The position numbers and the translations under genes were made by a program. From assembly GCF_003339845.1 (NCBI RefSeq), contig NZ_PPTR01000016.1:1-64000 (forward strand): a DNA stretch of 64,000 nucleotides, given 5' to 3'. The notes beneath the pieces are model-generated. The model worked only from the letters and a program-made list of their open reading frames with translations, was not told the origin of the DNA and did not search any database. The number at the start of each line of letters is the position of its first letter. Positions within the stretch are counted from its first letter, which is position 1. The DNA comes from Gordonibacter sp. 28C. GTDB taxonomy: Bacteria; Actinomycetota; Coriobacteriia; Coriobacteriales; Eggerthellaceae. Of this stretch, positions 37,586 through 46,503 are shown piece after piece.

Positions 37586-38793
37586 TGCCCACTTTCACCT
37601 ACACCGGACTATCCGACGCGGGCGAGAAGATCACCGGCGTCGTGGAGGCCTACGACGAGATCGAGGCCATGGAGCAGGCGCGCGACCTGTGCCGCATCGT
37701 GCAGAGCGTCAAGGAGGTGCGCGAGAGCAAGAACCTGCTCAACGTGAACATAACGAAGCCGCGCGCCAAGCCGAAGCAGCTCGCCATCATGTGCTCGCAG
37801 TTCGCCATCATCTTGCAGGCGGGGCTCTCCATCGCCCGCGCCGTGTCGCTGGTGGCCGACCAAACCACCGACAAGTACCTGCATCAGATACTGGCCGACG
37901 TGGCCACCGACGTGGCGAGCGGTCACGGGCTGGCCGACAGCTTCGAGAACAAGGGCCCCGAGCTGCCGCGCGTGTTCGTGGAAACCGTGCGCGCCGGCGA
38001 GGAGAGCGGGCACCTGCCCGAGAGCTTCACGCGCCTGCACAAGTACTACGACAAGCGCGCGAAAGTGGGCGCGAAGGTGGCCAGTGCGCTCACGTACCCC
38101 ATCTTCGTGCTGATCATCGCCGTGGTGGTGGTGGCCGTGATGATGGTCATGGTCATTCCCGCCATCGCGGGCATGGTGTCGTCGCTGGGCACCGACATGC
38201 CGGCCATCACTCAATTTTTGATTGACGCTTCCAACTGGATGTCGGCGAACTGGCTCATCTTGCTGGTGGTGCTGGTGTTGGTTGTGGTGGGCGCGCGGCT
38301 GTACAGCAAGACCGAGGCGGGCAAGACGATGCTCGCCAAGGCGAAGCTGAAGATGCCGGTGCTGGGCGTGGTAGGCGAGTTCTCCGGCGCCTCCCAGTTT
38401 GCGAACACCATGTCGACGCTTATCGCAGCCGGTTTGCCCATGACGCGCGCCGTGGCGGTGACCGGGCGCGTGCTGGGCAACTACGTGCTATCACGCGAGG
38501 TGGGACGCATGGAATCGGGTTTAGAGGAGGGCCGCACGCTGGGCGAGTGTATGGAGCAATGCCGGTACTTTCCGCGCACGCTCGTGGAGATGTGCGCCGT
38601 GGGCGAGCAGACCGGAGAATTGGAAGCAACGTTGGAAACCATGGGCGAGTTCTACGACAGCGAGACGCAGCGCGTGACCGACCGCGCCTTGTCGCTCATG
38701 GAGCCCGCGCTGCTGGTGCTCATGGCGCTGTTCGCAGGGTTCATCGTCATAGCGCTTTACCTGCCGTTATTCACTATGTACGCGAACATGTAG
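37585..38793 (+). CDS. pilC: Type IV pilus inner-membrane platform protein PilC
   Basis: 402 residues with two GspF/PilC domains (about 60-185 and 265-390), each a helical cytoplasmic bundle followed by membrane spans. Conserved stretches include FAIILQAGLSIARAVSLV, ETVRAGEESGHLPE, SALTYPIFVLIIAVVVV and MCAVGEQTGELEATL. PilC couples PilB/PilT rotation to pilin movement in the membrane. It overlaps pilT by 1 nt. Confidence 0.95.
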   Translation: MPTFTYTGLSDAGEKITGVVEAYDEIEAMEQARDLCRIVQSVKEVRESKNLLNVNITKPRAKPKQLAIMCSQFAIILQAGLSIARAVSLVADQTTDKYLHQILADVATDVASGHGLADSFENKGPELPRVFVETVRAGEESGHLPESFTRLHKYYDKRAKVGAKVASALTYPIFVLIIAVVVVAVMMVMVIPAIAGMVSSLGTDMPAITQFLIDASNWMSANWLILLVVLVLVVVGARLYSKTEAGKTMLAKAKLKMPVLGVVGEFSGASQFANTMSTLIAAGLPMTRAVAVTGRVLGNYVLSREVGRMESGLEEGRTLGECMEQCRYFPRTLVEMCAVGEQTGELEATLETMGEFYDSETQRVTDRALSLMEPALLVLMALFAGFIVIALYLPLFTMYANM

Positions 38794-38900
38794 GCGGTTA
38801 TGCTACCGGGGGTGTGTTAAATGGTGTATCATCGTGCACACTGTGAAGAGGTCCGAGTTCTGACGGCGCAGGGCTGTCGGAGAAAGAAAGGAAAGTAATC

Positions 38901-39329
38901 GTGAAGGAAATGATCAAGAGGGTGAGAGAGGAAAAGGGCGGCTTCACGCTGGCCGAGCTGCTGATCGTCGTGGCGATCATCCTCGTGTTGGTGGCTGTTG
39001 CTGTTCCGGTGTTTTCAGGAGCCATGGACAGCGCGAACGCCTCAACCGATGAGGCAAATATTCGTTCTGGTTATGCACAGGCGCAGGTGTTTACAATGAC
39101 CAAGGAAGACGATGCGGGTACGAAGATAGCAAATAATGCCAAATATTATTTGACTACCGATGCCGAGCTTTCGACTGACGCTACGAAGGCGTACGAGACT
39201 AAGGGTACCAGCGCCAAAGTAACCGACAAGCCTTCTTATTTACCTGAATGGACAGCGAGCAAGAAGATCGTCTATACGTTTACTGTAAGTGACAAGGGCG
39301 ACATCACGGTGGCGGTAGCAGCTGAGTAG
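38901..39329 (+). CDS. pilA: Major type IV pilin PilA
   Basis: 142 residues. The class III signal GG|FTLAELLIVVAIILVLVAVAVP is cut after Gly14, leaving Phe1 and Glu5. The mature protein of about 128 residues is the size of a major subunit. It has no cysteine pair, unlike many Gram-negative pilins. Codon use is less GC-biased than in neighbouring genes (aatatt, caaata), common for surface-exposed variable proteins. GTG start with GAAAGGAAAG upstream. It has its own 107-bp leader (possible -10 TATCAT at 38826-38831), so it is probably transcribed more strongly than the motor genes. Confidence 0.9.
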   Translation: MKEMIKRVREEKGGFTLAELLIVVAIILVLVAVAVPVFSGAMDSANASTDEANIRSGYAQAQVFTMTKEDDAGTKIANNAKYYLTTDAELSTDATKAYETKGTSAKVTDKPSYLPEWTASKKIVYTFTVSDKGDITVAVAAE

Positions 39330-39342
39330 CAAGTAGCAAAAA

Positions 39343-40332
39343 TTGCTCCTCCCGCTCAACATCTTCACCCCCATGCAAGCGGCGATCCTCATCGGGATCG
39401 CCGCTTTGCTCGGTGCGGTCATGGGCAGCTTTATCAACTGCTTGGCTTGGCGTGTTGCCAACGGTGAAAGCGTGTTCAAAGGTCGCAGCCATTGCACGAG
39501 CTGCGGGCATGCGCTCGGGGTGCTCGATCTCGTTCCCATCGTGTCGTGGCTCGCGTTGCGCGGCCACTGTCGGCACTGCGGGCAGCGCGTCAGCTCGCGC
39601 TACGTGGTGGTCGAGGCGCTCATGGCCGTGCTGTTCGTCGCGCTGCTCGTCGTGTACGGTGTGGGCGTACCTTGGCTGGCTTACGCGGCGCTCGCCTGCA
39701 TCCTCATGGGGGCGGCGCTCGTCGACCTGGACACGTTCACCATCCCCAACGGCTTCGTGGTGGCGGCGATCGTCGTGTGGCTGCTCATGATGGCCGCGTC
39801 GGCCGCAGGGGCCGTGGCTTGGCCCCTGGTGCCCGAAGGCGCGCGCGTCGCCTCGTCCTCTGCGGTCGTCGACGTGCTCATGGCTGGCGGGACCCCCGAG
39901 AAAGCTGTGTCGATGTTCGGCGTGGGAACCATGTTCGTTCCTTTGGTGGGCGCGGGCGGGCTGGCTGGCCTGCTCGACGGGCTCGCCGGGGCGGTGCTGG
40001 TGGGCGGCGGCATCCTGTTGTTCTCGCTCGCGTTCGACGCGGTCACGGGCAAAACGTCGCTCGGCGGTGGCGACGTGAAGCTGCTATTCGCCGTCGGGCT
40101 GTTCCTCGGCGTGGCCCTGTCGCTGCTGAACCTGCTGGTAGCTTGCGTGCTGGGCCTGGTGTTCGCCGCGGTTCGCCTGCGATCGCCGCAGGGAGATGCG
40201 GGGGCGCAGGACGGTGGCGACGGTTCGCCCGGTACCAAAGCCTTCCCTTTCGGACCGGCCATCGCCGCGGCCGCCATGCTCACGGTGCTCGGCGGCCCCT
40301 TCGTCCTCACCTGGTACGTCGGGCTTTTCTAG
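39343..40332 (+). CDS. pilD: Prepilin peptidase (leader peptidase/N-methyltransferase)
   Basis: 329-residue A24 aspartic protease. The N-terminal methyltransferase-type region has two CxxC pairs (CTSCGH, CRHCGQ). Catalytic aspartates sit in LVDLDTFTIPNG and in the second motif GGGDVKLL. About seven membrane spans; the loop between the motifs is longer than usual (about 60 extra residues). It cleaves the Gly|Phe bonds of all five pilin-like proteins here. The start is uncertain: TTG 39343 or ATG 39373, neither with a good SD. Confidence 0.92.
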   Translation: MLLPLNIFTPMQAAILIGIAALLGAVMGSFINCLAWRVANGESVFKGRSHCTSCGHALGVLDLVPIVSWLALRGHCRHCGQRVSSRYVVVEALMAVLFVALLVVYGVGVPWLAYAALACILMGAALVDLDTFTIPNGFVVAAIVVWLLMMAASAAGAVAWPLVPEGARVASSSAVVDVLMAGGTPEKAVSMFGVGTMFVPLVGAGGLAGLLDGLAGAVLVGGGILLFSLAFDAVTGKTSLGGGDVKLLFAVGLFLGVALSLLNLLVACVLGLVFAAVRLRSPQGDAGAQDGGDGSPGTKAFPFGPAIAAAAMLTVLGGPFVLTWYVGLF

Positions 40333-40358
40333 CGTTGGTTCTGTCGTCTCTCCTCCCT

Positions 40359-40403
40359 GTCATCCTGAGCGGAGGCGGCGCAGCCGCCGCAGTCGAAGGA
40401 TCC
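40359..40403. repeat. Dispersed palindromic repeat between pilD and pilM
   Basis: Same ends as the 28114 copy (TGTCATCCTGAGCGGAG ... AGTCGAAGGATCC) with a different core, GCGGCGCAGCCGCC. No gene lies in 40333-40540 apart from this repeat and the pilM ribosome-binding site GAAAGGAC. Confidence 0.85.
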
Positions 40404-40540
40404 CGTGCGGTGTCAACAGGAAGCGCACATGAGCTTCTTTTGATGAGTGCGGCCCCTTGATGCAACAACGGCGCGATATTCGCTGGTGAATGATATAAAC
40501 TGTCCCTAAAGGGAATGCGGGATCGAAAGGACTTCTCCGC

Positions 40541-41533
40541 ATGGGTAAAACGTACACGGGGGTCGACATCGGCAACGCGAGCGTGAAGCTGGCGGTGTGC
40601 GATGGCGACGTCGTTAGAACCATCGTGGTCGAGGCTTTGCCGGAAGGGCTGATGGCCGAAGGCCGGCTCATCAGCTTCGACGCCATGGCCGATTTCATCA
40701 AGTCGTTGGTGAAGCGCACGGGCGGCATTGCGAAGGACGCGGCGATCGTGCTGTCGGCGGCCGACTGCCTGGTGCGTCGGCTTTCCGTTCCCGCCATGAC
40801 GGAGAAGGAGCTCGAACTGAACCTCCCTTACGAGTTCCGCGACTACATCGCCCAGGGCAAAGACCGCTACTACTACGATTACGCCGTGCTGGCCACGCGC
40901 CTCGATTCCGAAGGCGTGCCGGAGAGCATGGACCTGCTGGCCGCCGCCACCATGAAGCAGACGGTGGACGACTACCTGGAGATGTTCCGTCGCGCCGGCA
41001 TGCGCCTGCGCATAGCGACGCCTGCGGCTGCGGCCTTCCAGAACCTGGTGGGCGGCAACCCGCGCGCGCTCGCCAACTGCTGCGTCGTCGACTTCGCGCA
41101 CACGGGCACCAAGCTGCACTTCTTCGCGGACGGCGCCTACGACGTCACACGCGTCATCGACATCGGCGGTGCCGACATCGATCAGGCCATCGCCGCCGAG
41201 CGCGGCGTGGACGTGCACGTGGCGAACGGCTACAAGCTGGCCGATTACGAAGGCGTGCAGCAAAGCGCCGCGGCCTTCGAGGTGTACGAGTCCATCGCGG
41301 TGGAGATAGGCCGCGCGCTCAACTTCTACGGCTTCAACAACCCCGACACCAACGTCGAGGTGGCGTACTGCTGCGGCGGCGGGTCGTCGCTGCAGCCGCT
41401 GGTGAACGCGGTGGCGGCCCATCTCGACATCGAGCTGCGGTCCATCGCCGACATCATGCCCGACGCGAGCGGCGACGACGATCTGCGCGCGCAATGCCCC
41501 GGTGCCGTGGGCGCGACCATGAAGGCCAGGTGA
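40541..41533 (+). CDS. pilM: Type IV pilus assembly protein PilM (actin-like ATPase)
   Basis: 330 residues, FtsA/actin fold: phosphate 1 motif VDIGNASVKLAV at the start, SVPAMTEKELELNLPYEF in subdomain 1C, phosphate 2 CCVVDFAHTGTKLHFF, and adenosine motif VAYCCGGGSSLQPLV near the end. PilM is the cytosolic ring protein that grips the N-terminus of PilN. It overlaps pilN by 4 nt. Confidence 0.92.
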   Translation: MGKTYTGVDIGNASVKLAVCDGDVVRTIVVEALPEGLMAEGRLISFDAMADFIKSLVKRTGGIAKDAAIVLSAADCLVRRLSVPAMTEKELELNLPYEFRDYIAQGKDRYYYDYAVLATRLDSEGVPESMDLLAAATMKQTVDDYLEMFRRAGMRLRIATPAAAAFQNLVGGNPRALANCCVVDFAHTGTKLHFFADGAYDVTRVIDIGGADIDQAIAAERGVDVHVANGYKLADYEGVQQSAAAFEVYESIAVEIGRALNFYGFNNPDTNVEVAYCCGGGSSLQPLVNAVAAHLDIELRSIADIMPDASGDDDLRAQCPGAVGATMKAR

Positions 41534-42303
41534 TCGCAGTGGTCGATCTCAACCAGAACATATCGTTCGGCTCGTTCGGACGCAAAGGGGAAAGCGGCGC
41601 TGCCGCGCCGGACCCTGGAGCGCCGAAAGGCGCTCCAGGGTCCGGCCGCCGCGCTTCGCGCGGCGGCCGGAGCAAGGTCGTGTACCCCTCCAAAACAACC
41701 ATCAACCTGGTCAAGCAGGAAGCCGCTCAGAGCAGCATAGCCGTGCAAGTGGGCTTGTTCCTGGTCGTCGTCGTGCTCATCGGCGTGTTCGCGAAGTTCG
41801 CCGTGGTGGACCCGCTTGCGAGCGGTCTCGACAGCTCAGCGCAGGTCTCGGCCACCCAAGCGCAGCTCAACGAGTTGGTAGCTGCGAACGAGAACTACGC
41901 TGCCCTCAACGAGACGTACGCGCGCTACGTGGTAACGGGCCTGACGGACGACGAGCTGAGTCTGGCCGACCGCAACGCGCTGCTCGACCTCATCCGGTCG
42001 AACCTCATGTCCGTGGGGTACCTGTCGTCGGTCAAGGTGGTGGGCAACACCGTGACGGCGACGTGCTTGGGCGTCGACCTTACGGAGGTGTCGCGCCTGG
42101 TGGAGCGGCTCGAATCCGACAGCCGCGTGTCGCACGTCACCGTTTCCACGGCCCAGGGCAAAGACGATGCGGGAACGTCGGCGACCATCGAAGTCACGCT
42201 CAAGGATGCGCTCGAGACGGAAACCGAAGCGGCCGCCAACGGGGCCGCGACTGGTGCGGCCGGAACGACGGCGGGAGAGGGGGCCGGCAATGGCGCGGCG
42301 TAG
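41530..42303 (+). CDS. pilN: Type IV pilus assembly protein PilN
   Basis: 257 residues. The short cytosolic N-terminus (VVDLNQNISFG; the DLN-type motif that binds PilM) is followed by one membrane helix (VQVGLFLVVVVLIGVFAKF, about 77-96), a coiled coil and an extracytoplasmic ferredoxin-like domain. Residues about 27-47 (PDPGAPKGAPGSGRRASRGG) are encoded by two perfect hairpins and look like a repeat insertion between the PilM-binding motif and the membrane helix. GTG 41530 overlaps the pilM stop (GTGA). The Ala/Gly/Thr tail is low complexity. Confidence 0.85.
   Translation: MIAVVDLNQNISFGSFGRKGESGAAAPDPGAPKGAPGSGRRASRGGRSKVVYPSKTTINLVKQEAAQSSIAVQVGLFLVVVVLIGVFAKFAVVDPLASGLDSSAQVSATQAQLNELVAANENYAALNETYARYVVTGLTDDELSLADRNALLDLIRSNLMSVGYLSSVKVVGNTVTATCLGVDLTEVSRLVERLESDSRVSHVTVSTAQGKDDAGTSATIEVTLKDALETETEAAANGAATGAAGTTAGEGAGNGAA
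41608..41670. repeat. Pair of perfect hairpins inside pilN
   Basis: A 17-bp stem (41608-41624 with 41629-41645, GAAA loop) directly abuts a 13-bp stem (41642-41654 with 41658-41670, TTC loop). The length is a multiple of three, so pilN remains open. Confidence 0.85.
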
Positions 42304-42892
42304 CATGTTGAACCGGTCTTTCTCCACGCGCGAGAAAGTGCTCATGTTGGTGTTGGCGGTGTTGCTCGTGGCGGCATGCTACTATTTCCTCGTTATCAAA
42401 AACGTGGCCGACACGAAGCTCGAAAACGATCTGCAGCTGCAGGAGATACAGCAGCAGATAGACACGCAAACGGCGCTGGCCATGGCGCGCACGCGCATGG
42501 AAGGCGAGCTGGAGAAGCTCGGCGACGTGAACAAGCTTCCCGTGGTGGCCACGTACGACAATATCCGCAACGAGCTCGACGAGTTGAACGCGCTGCTTGC
42601 GGGCGTGGGCACCTACGACGTGAAGTTCGGCCAGCCCGAGCTCGAGGGCGAGCTGGTGCGCCGCCCCGTCACCATAACGTACACCGTGCCGAGCTACGAT
42701 GCGGCGCTCGGCATCGTGCAGTCGCTTCAGAACGGCTCGTATCGCTGCGACATAACCGACTTCACCCTCACCGGCAAGATGCTCGCCGACGGCAGCATCG
42801 AAAGCGTGAACGCCACGCTCGACGTCACCTATTTCGAAACGACGAGGGGCGCCTCGAACCTCAGCGGATTGGCGGAGGCCAAAGCCTCGTAG
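42290..42892 (+). CDS. pilO: Type IV pilus assembly protein PilO
   Basis: 200 residues: a short cytosolic start (MARRSMLNRSFSTREKVLM), one membrane helix (about 17-37), a coiled coil (LQLQEIQQQIDTQTALAMAR) and a ferredoxin-like periplasmic-type domain. PilO pairs with PilN to align the platform. It overlaps pilN by 14 nt, with GGGAGAGGGGG as SD. It ends the pilus operon; no pilQ secretin is present, as expected for a monoderm cell envelope. Confidence 0.85.
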   Translation: MARRSMLNRSFSTREKVLMLVLAVLLVAACYYFLVIKNVADTKLENDLQLQEIQQQIDTQTALAMARTRMEGELEKLGDVNKLPVVATYDNIRNELDELNALLAGVGTYDVKFGQPELEGELVRRPVTITYTVPSYDAALGIVQSLQNGSYRCDITDFTLTGKMLADGSIESVNATLDVTYFETTRGASNLSGLAEAKAS

Positions 42893-43046
42893 GCGGGAGG
42901 GTCGCCCTTCTGGAGCGAGGCTTTGGCCGATCTTCGCGAAAGGCGACCCCGTCTCCCGAGGCGGCGATTGCACCGCGCGTCCGACCTGCGAAAGCATGCC
43001 TTGTCGATGGACCCCGCTTCGGAATTGCGGACGTTTTCGTGCCCCG
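42893..43046. other. Convergent intergenic region with a long stem
   Basis: GGGTCGCC (42899-42906) pairs with GGCGACCC (42942-42949) inside a weaker outer CGGGAG/CTCCCG stem. It separates pilO from the convergent diguanylate cyclase and may stop both transcripts; neither side has a strong T-run. Confidence 0.4.
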
Positions 43047-45593
43047 CTACTTGCCCGCGACCTTCTCTATCACGAACCGGTCCTTGCCCTCGTTCTTCGC
43101 GCGGTAGAGGGCGTTGTCGGCTTGCTGGTAGGCGCTGCGATACGAGGCGGACGCGCCTTTCAGCTCTACGCCGCCGATGCTGAGCGTGACCGAGTGCTTC
43201 GCGTCGTCTTGGTCGACGAACGCCACGCCTTCGCCGATGATGCGCGCACACCGTTCGACCAGCTGGTCGTGGTCGATGGATCCGTTCAGGCACACGGCGA
43301 ACTCGTCGCCGCCCAAGCGTCCGATCAGATCGTTCGGACGGAAGGCGCCCCGCAGGGTTTCCGCCGTCTTTCGCAGCGCTCCGTCGCCCGCCAAGTGGCC
43401 GTAGGTGTCGTTCACGCTCTTGAAGTCGTCCGCGTCGATGATGAGCAGCGCCCCGGCCTTGCCATTTGAAAGAAGCTCGCCGGCGCGCTCCCGGAACGTC
43501 TCCCAGTTCAGCAATCCGGTGAGGCCGTCGTGATGCGCGCGCTTGGAAAGGTCCATGCGCTCGCGTACTTCGTCGTCGATGCGGACGACTTTCCCGATAA
43601 CCGAGATGGGCCGTCCCGCGTCGTCCGTCACCAGGTTCGAAATGACGCGGAGCCATCCGTCTTCGCCATTGGCGAACTTGTACGGCAGGTCGGTCGCCAG
43701 ACGGCTGGGGGACGTGAACGCGTCGAGCATCTCCGGGTCGGAGCTGGAGGCGATCTGCGCATGGGCGTGGTGGAGGATGCGGTACGAACCGTCTTCTGAC
43801 TGCTCGCTGTTCGGAATCTCGGCGATAACGTTGGGGCCTTTCGGGTTCGACAGGATCAGCGTGTCGTTTTCCATGGAGTACTCGAAAAGCTGCTCGTTCG
43901 TCAAGCCGTACAGCTTCTGGAAGCGGCGGTTCTCCTCGCGCATGCGCTGCCCGGCGCGCGTGCGGGTTCGCAGGTACAGGGCCAGCAACACGATGACGAC
44001 CATCAGAAGGGTGATGCATCCCAACGCGATTTCGAGCAGGTGATCTTGCACGAACAGGCTCACCTGCTCGCTTTGGTCGATGAGCGCGTTGTCGTACATG
44101 ATGGAGTCCCGTTGCTCCGAAGGCAATCCGCGGACGAGCTTGTCCACCACGAGCAGCAATTCCGGCTCCACCGGGCGCACGAAGCCGAACGCGGTCGTGC
44201 TGGCGCTGGTGGATTCCGGCAGGGTGAGCACGTTGCCCAGATTGCCGATGCTCGTGTAGTACGGAGCCGTGTACGTGTTTGCGTACGTGTAGTCCGCCTC
44301 TCCGTCGTTCACGGCTTCGAGGCAGGCTTCGAGCGTGTCGTACACCACGATGTTGCCCCTGCTCTTGGCGAGGGATGAGAGCTCCCAGGGAACGGCGAGC
44401 TTCTTGGTGGGGAACTCGTCGGGGTTGATGAACTTGTTGTACACGATGAGCGTCGAGGCGGTGAGGTAGGGGGCGGAAAGCGACAGGTCGAGGCTTTCGG
44501 AAACGTGGTAGTTCGCGTCGATGCCGCCCACCATATCCACGTCGGCCGCTTTGATGGCCGCCGCCATGTCGTCGGATCGCTCGAGCTGGACTATCTCGAA
44601 CTTCAAGCCGGCCTCGTTCGACAGATAGTCCAGCACGCCGCGCGTCACGCCCTTGAGCTCCCCTGATGCGGGGTCGAAGGATTGGACGGGCTGCTTGTCC
44701 GACAGGACGCCCACGCGCAGCGGCCGGTGGTTTCGGGCGAACGCCAGCTCGTCTTCCGTCAGCGTGTAGTTCTCGTTCGATTCCATGAAGTACTTGCTGC
44801 GCAGGGTGTTCTGCAGCGTCGGGTCGCTCTCGTTGATGCGGGCTATGGTCGCGTCGAGCTCGTCGATGATCTCGCGCTGCCCGTGCGGCGCGACGAAGAA
44901 GTAGGGCCGAGCGGCGAACCAAGCCGCCATGTTGAACCCGTCGTGAATGTTCACGTCGACGTCGAGGAGCGCGTCGGCCTCGCCGGAGAGCGTGCGGCTT
45001 TGCATCTCCGCGAACGACGAGCACTCCACGGTTTCGAGTTTCAGGTTGTTCTGGTCGCAGAAGTACATCAGCTCCTCGCGGCGTTGCTTGGCGCTCTGGT
45101 ACAGCGCGACGCGCAGCGTGCCGCGCGTGATCAGGTTCGTTTGCGTGAGCGTGCCGTTGTCTGGAGCGAACAGCGCGGTGTGGGCCATGCCGTAGCTGTT
45201 TTGGGGGTACTCGTACATCTCAGCGAGCTGCGCGCTGTACACCATGGTGCCCTCAAGGTCCACGTCGCCGTTGTCGAGCATGTCCAGAAGGGCCAAAGCG
45301 CGCTCGTCGTCGGTTTCGCCAGGCGCTTCGACGAACTCGTAGGTCCATCCGGTGTACTGGGCGACATGGACGAGGTAATCGTAGGTGTAACCGCTGAACG
45401 AGCCGTCGTCGTTGCGCTCGATCATGCCCTTCAAGTCGATGTACCCCACCTTCACCACGCGCTGCTGCGCGGGTGCGGAACCAGAGGCGGTTTCGGTCGT
45501 TTGGGCGAAAGCTCGACTGGCTTCGACGCCGGGGAGCGCGGGAGCGAGGGCGAGCATACATGCCAAAAGCATGGCGATCGCAGACCGCGTCAT
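43047..45593 (-). CDS. Membrane diguanylate cyclase with two extracellular solute-binding (SBP_3) sensor domains
   Basis: 848 residues. A signal peptide (about 1-31) precedes two tandem bacterial type-3 solute-binding domains (about 45-290 and 295-535; the first begins KVGYIDLKGMIE and the second LRVGVLSDKQPVQSF). One membrane helix follows (about 553-577), then a PAS-like region (about 590-685) and a GGDEF domain with active site RLGGDEFAV and an inhibitory I-site RPND five residues upstream. It should make c-di-GMP in response to an extracellular amino acid-like ligand. It is convergent with the pilus operon, and PilB there has MshEN repeats, so pilus control is a reasonable inference. A minus-strand -10-like box lies at 45695-45700. 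Confidence 0.9.
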   Translation of the reverse strand: MTRSAIAMLLACMLALAPALPGVEASRAFAQTTETASGSAPAQQRVVKVGYIDLKGMIERNDDGSFSGYTYDYLVHVAQYTGWTYEFVEAPGETDDERALALLDMLDNGDVDLEGTMVYSAQLAEMYEYPQNSYGMAHTALFAPDNGTLTQTNLITRGTLRVALYQSAKQRREELMYFCDQNNLKLETVECSSFAEMQSRTLSGEADALLDVDVNIHDGFNMAAWFAARPYFFVAPHGQREIIDELDATIARINESDPTLQNTLRSKYFMESNENYTLTEDELAFARNHRPLRVGVLSDKQPVQSFDPASGELKGVTRGVLDYLSNEAGLKFEIVQLERSDDMAAAIKAADVDMVGGIDANYHVSESLDLSLSAPYLTASTLIVYNKFINPDEFPTKKLAVPWELSSLAKSRGNIVVYDTLEACLEAVNDGEADYTYANTYTAPYYTSIGNLGNVLTLPESTSASTTAFGFVRPVEPELLLVVDKLVRGLPSEQRDSIMYDNALIDQSEQVSLFVQDHLLEIALGCITLLMVVIVLLALYLRTRTRAGQRMREENRRFQKLYGLTNEQLFEYSMENDTLILSNPKGPNVIAEIPNSEQSEDGSYRILHHAHAQIASSSDPEMLDAFTSPSRLATDLPYKFANGEDGWLRVISNLVTDDAGRPISVIGKVVRIDDEVRERMDLSKRAHHDGLTGLLNWETFRERAGELLSNGKAGALLIIDADDFKSVNDTYGHLAGDGALRKTAETLRGAFRPNDLIGRLGGDEFAVCLNGSIDHDQLVERCARIIGEGVAFVDQDDAKHSVTLSIGGVELKGASASYRSAYQQADNALYRAKNEGKDRFVIEKVAGK

Positions 45594-45917
45594 GGCGGTC
45601 GAATGTGACGATCGGAACCGGCTTATGGCTATTACCCCCTCAGCGAAATGCGCGAACCCCTATGGCCCGTTTCAATTCGAAGCACATGAAAGTGATTATA
45701 ACTCCCCCCTGTTGATGATACCGACGGCGCAACAGATATCGGTTGATTCAATGTTTTGCTGGATGCGCGATGCTCCCGCTCGTCGCCTGCCGCCCGGCTC
45801 GAAACGGCGGCGTTGCGCATGGTCAGCGAAAAAGCTGAGGGAAATGCGGCGCGTTCGCTTGACCCCGACGCGGGCGACCGGTACAATATCGTTCCACGTC
45901 CTCACGGACGCCTATGT
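45594..45917. promoter_or_regulatory. Divergent promoter region: diguanylate cyclase (-) and tRNA-Phe (+)
   Basis: No gene seen. A strong plus promoter is TTGACC (45859-45864), 17 bp, TACAAT (45882-45887), 30 bp before tRNA-Phe. A minus -10-like TATAAT is at 45700-45695, giving about 95 nt of 5' UTR for the cyclase. Confidence 0.6.
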
Positions 45918-45993
<76 letters not shown>

Positions 45994-46000
45994 CGCTATC

Positions 46001-46038
46001 AAAAGCGCCCCGCGAACCAATGGCTCGCGGGGCGCTTT
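46001..46038 (+). terminator. Terminator of tRNA-Phe
   Basis: A perfect 15-bp stem AAAAGCGCCCCGCGA / TCGCGGGGCGCTTTT with an 8-nt loop; bidirectional in appearance. Confidence 0.88.
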
Positions 46039-46113
46039 TCGCTTGTGCCTTCGGTTCGGGGGCTATAGGCCAAAGCGTGTATCTGGTAGCTAGTTTCGGG
46101 TACAATGCTCCCC

Positions 46114-46503
46114 ATGAAAAAGAGAATCGGAAAGATCATCGTTCCCGGCGACGCCAACGTTTGGCCGCACGAGCAGAAGACGGCGCAGGCGCTCGCCCGC
46201 GCAGGCTTCGATGTGGAGTTCGTCAAGAAGAGCGACGAGCCCTACGCGACTTCGGCCGACGCGCTGATCGACGGGAAGATGTGGGAGATGAAATCACCGA
46301 CGGCATCGAGTATCAAGGCCGTCGAGCGCAATCTGAAGCGCGCGCGGTGGCAGTCGGGCAACATCGTCTTCGACTCCCGGCGTATGAAGGGCGTCCCCGA
46401 TGCCGCGATAGAGCGCGAGCTTCGAAAGTGGTCGTCGGAACTCGGCGGGGTGACGCACGTGCTTTTCGTGAACCGTCACGGCGCTGTCATTGACATAAAG
46501 TAG
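46114..46503 (+). CDS. Orphan CdiA C-terminal-type (tRNA nuclease-like) protein
   Basis: About 129 residues. The layout, HEQKTAQALARAGFDVEFV, then DALIDGKMWEMKSP, an Arg-rich helix and a final GGVTHVLFVNR strand, resembles CdiA C-terminal nuclease domains (tRNA nucleases) that also occur as free-standing phage or chromosomal proteins. WEMKSP supplies an ExK-type active site downstream of an Asp. No carrier protein, signal peptide or clear immunity gene is adjacent. A -10 box TACAAT (46101-46106) lies 7 nt before this ATG, so the mRNA is probably leaderless and begins here, not at the ATG at 46105. The target is unknown. Confidence 0.6.
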   Translation: MKKRIGKIIVPGDANVWPHEQKTAQALARAGFDVEFVKKSDEPYATSADALIDGKMWEMKSPTASSIKAVERNLKRARWQSGNIVFDSRRMKGVPDAAIERELRKWSSELGGVTHVLFVNRHGAVIDIK

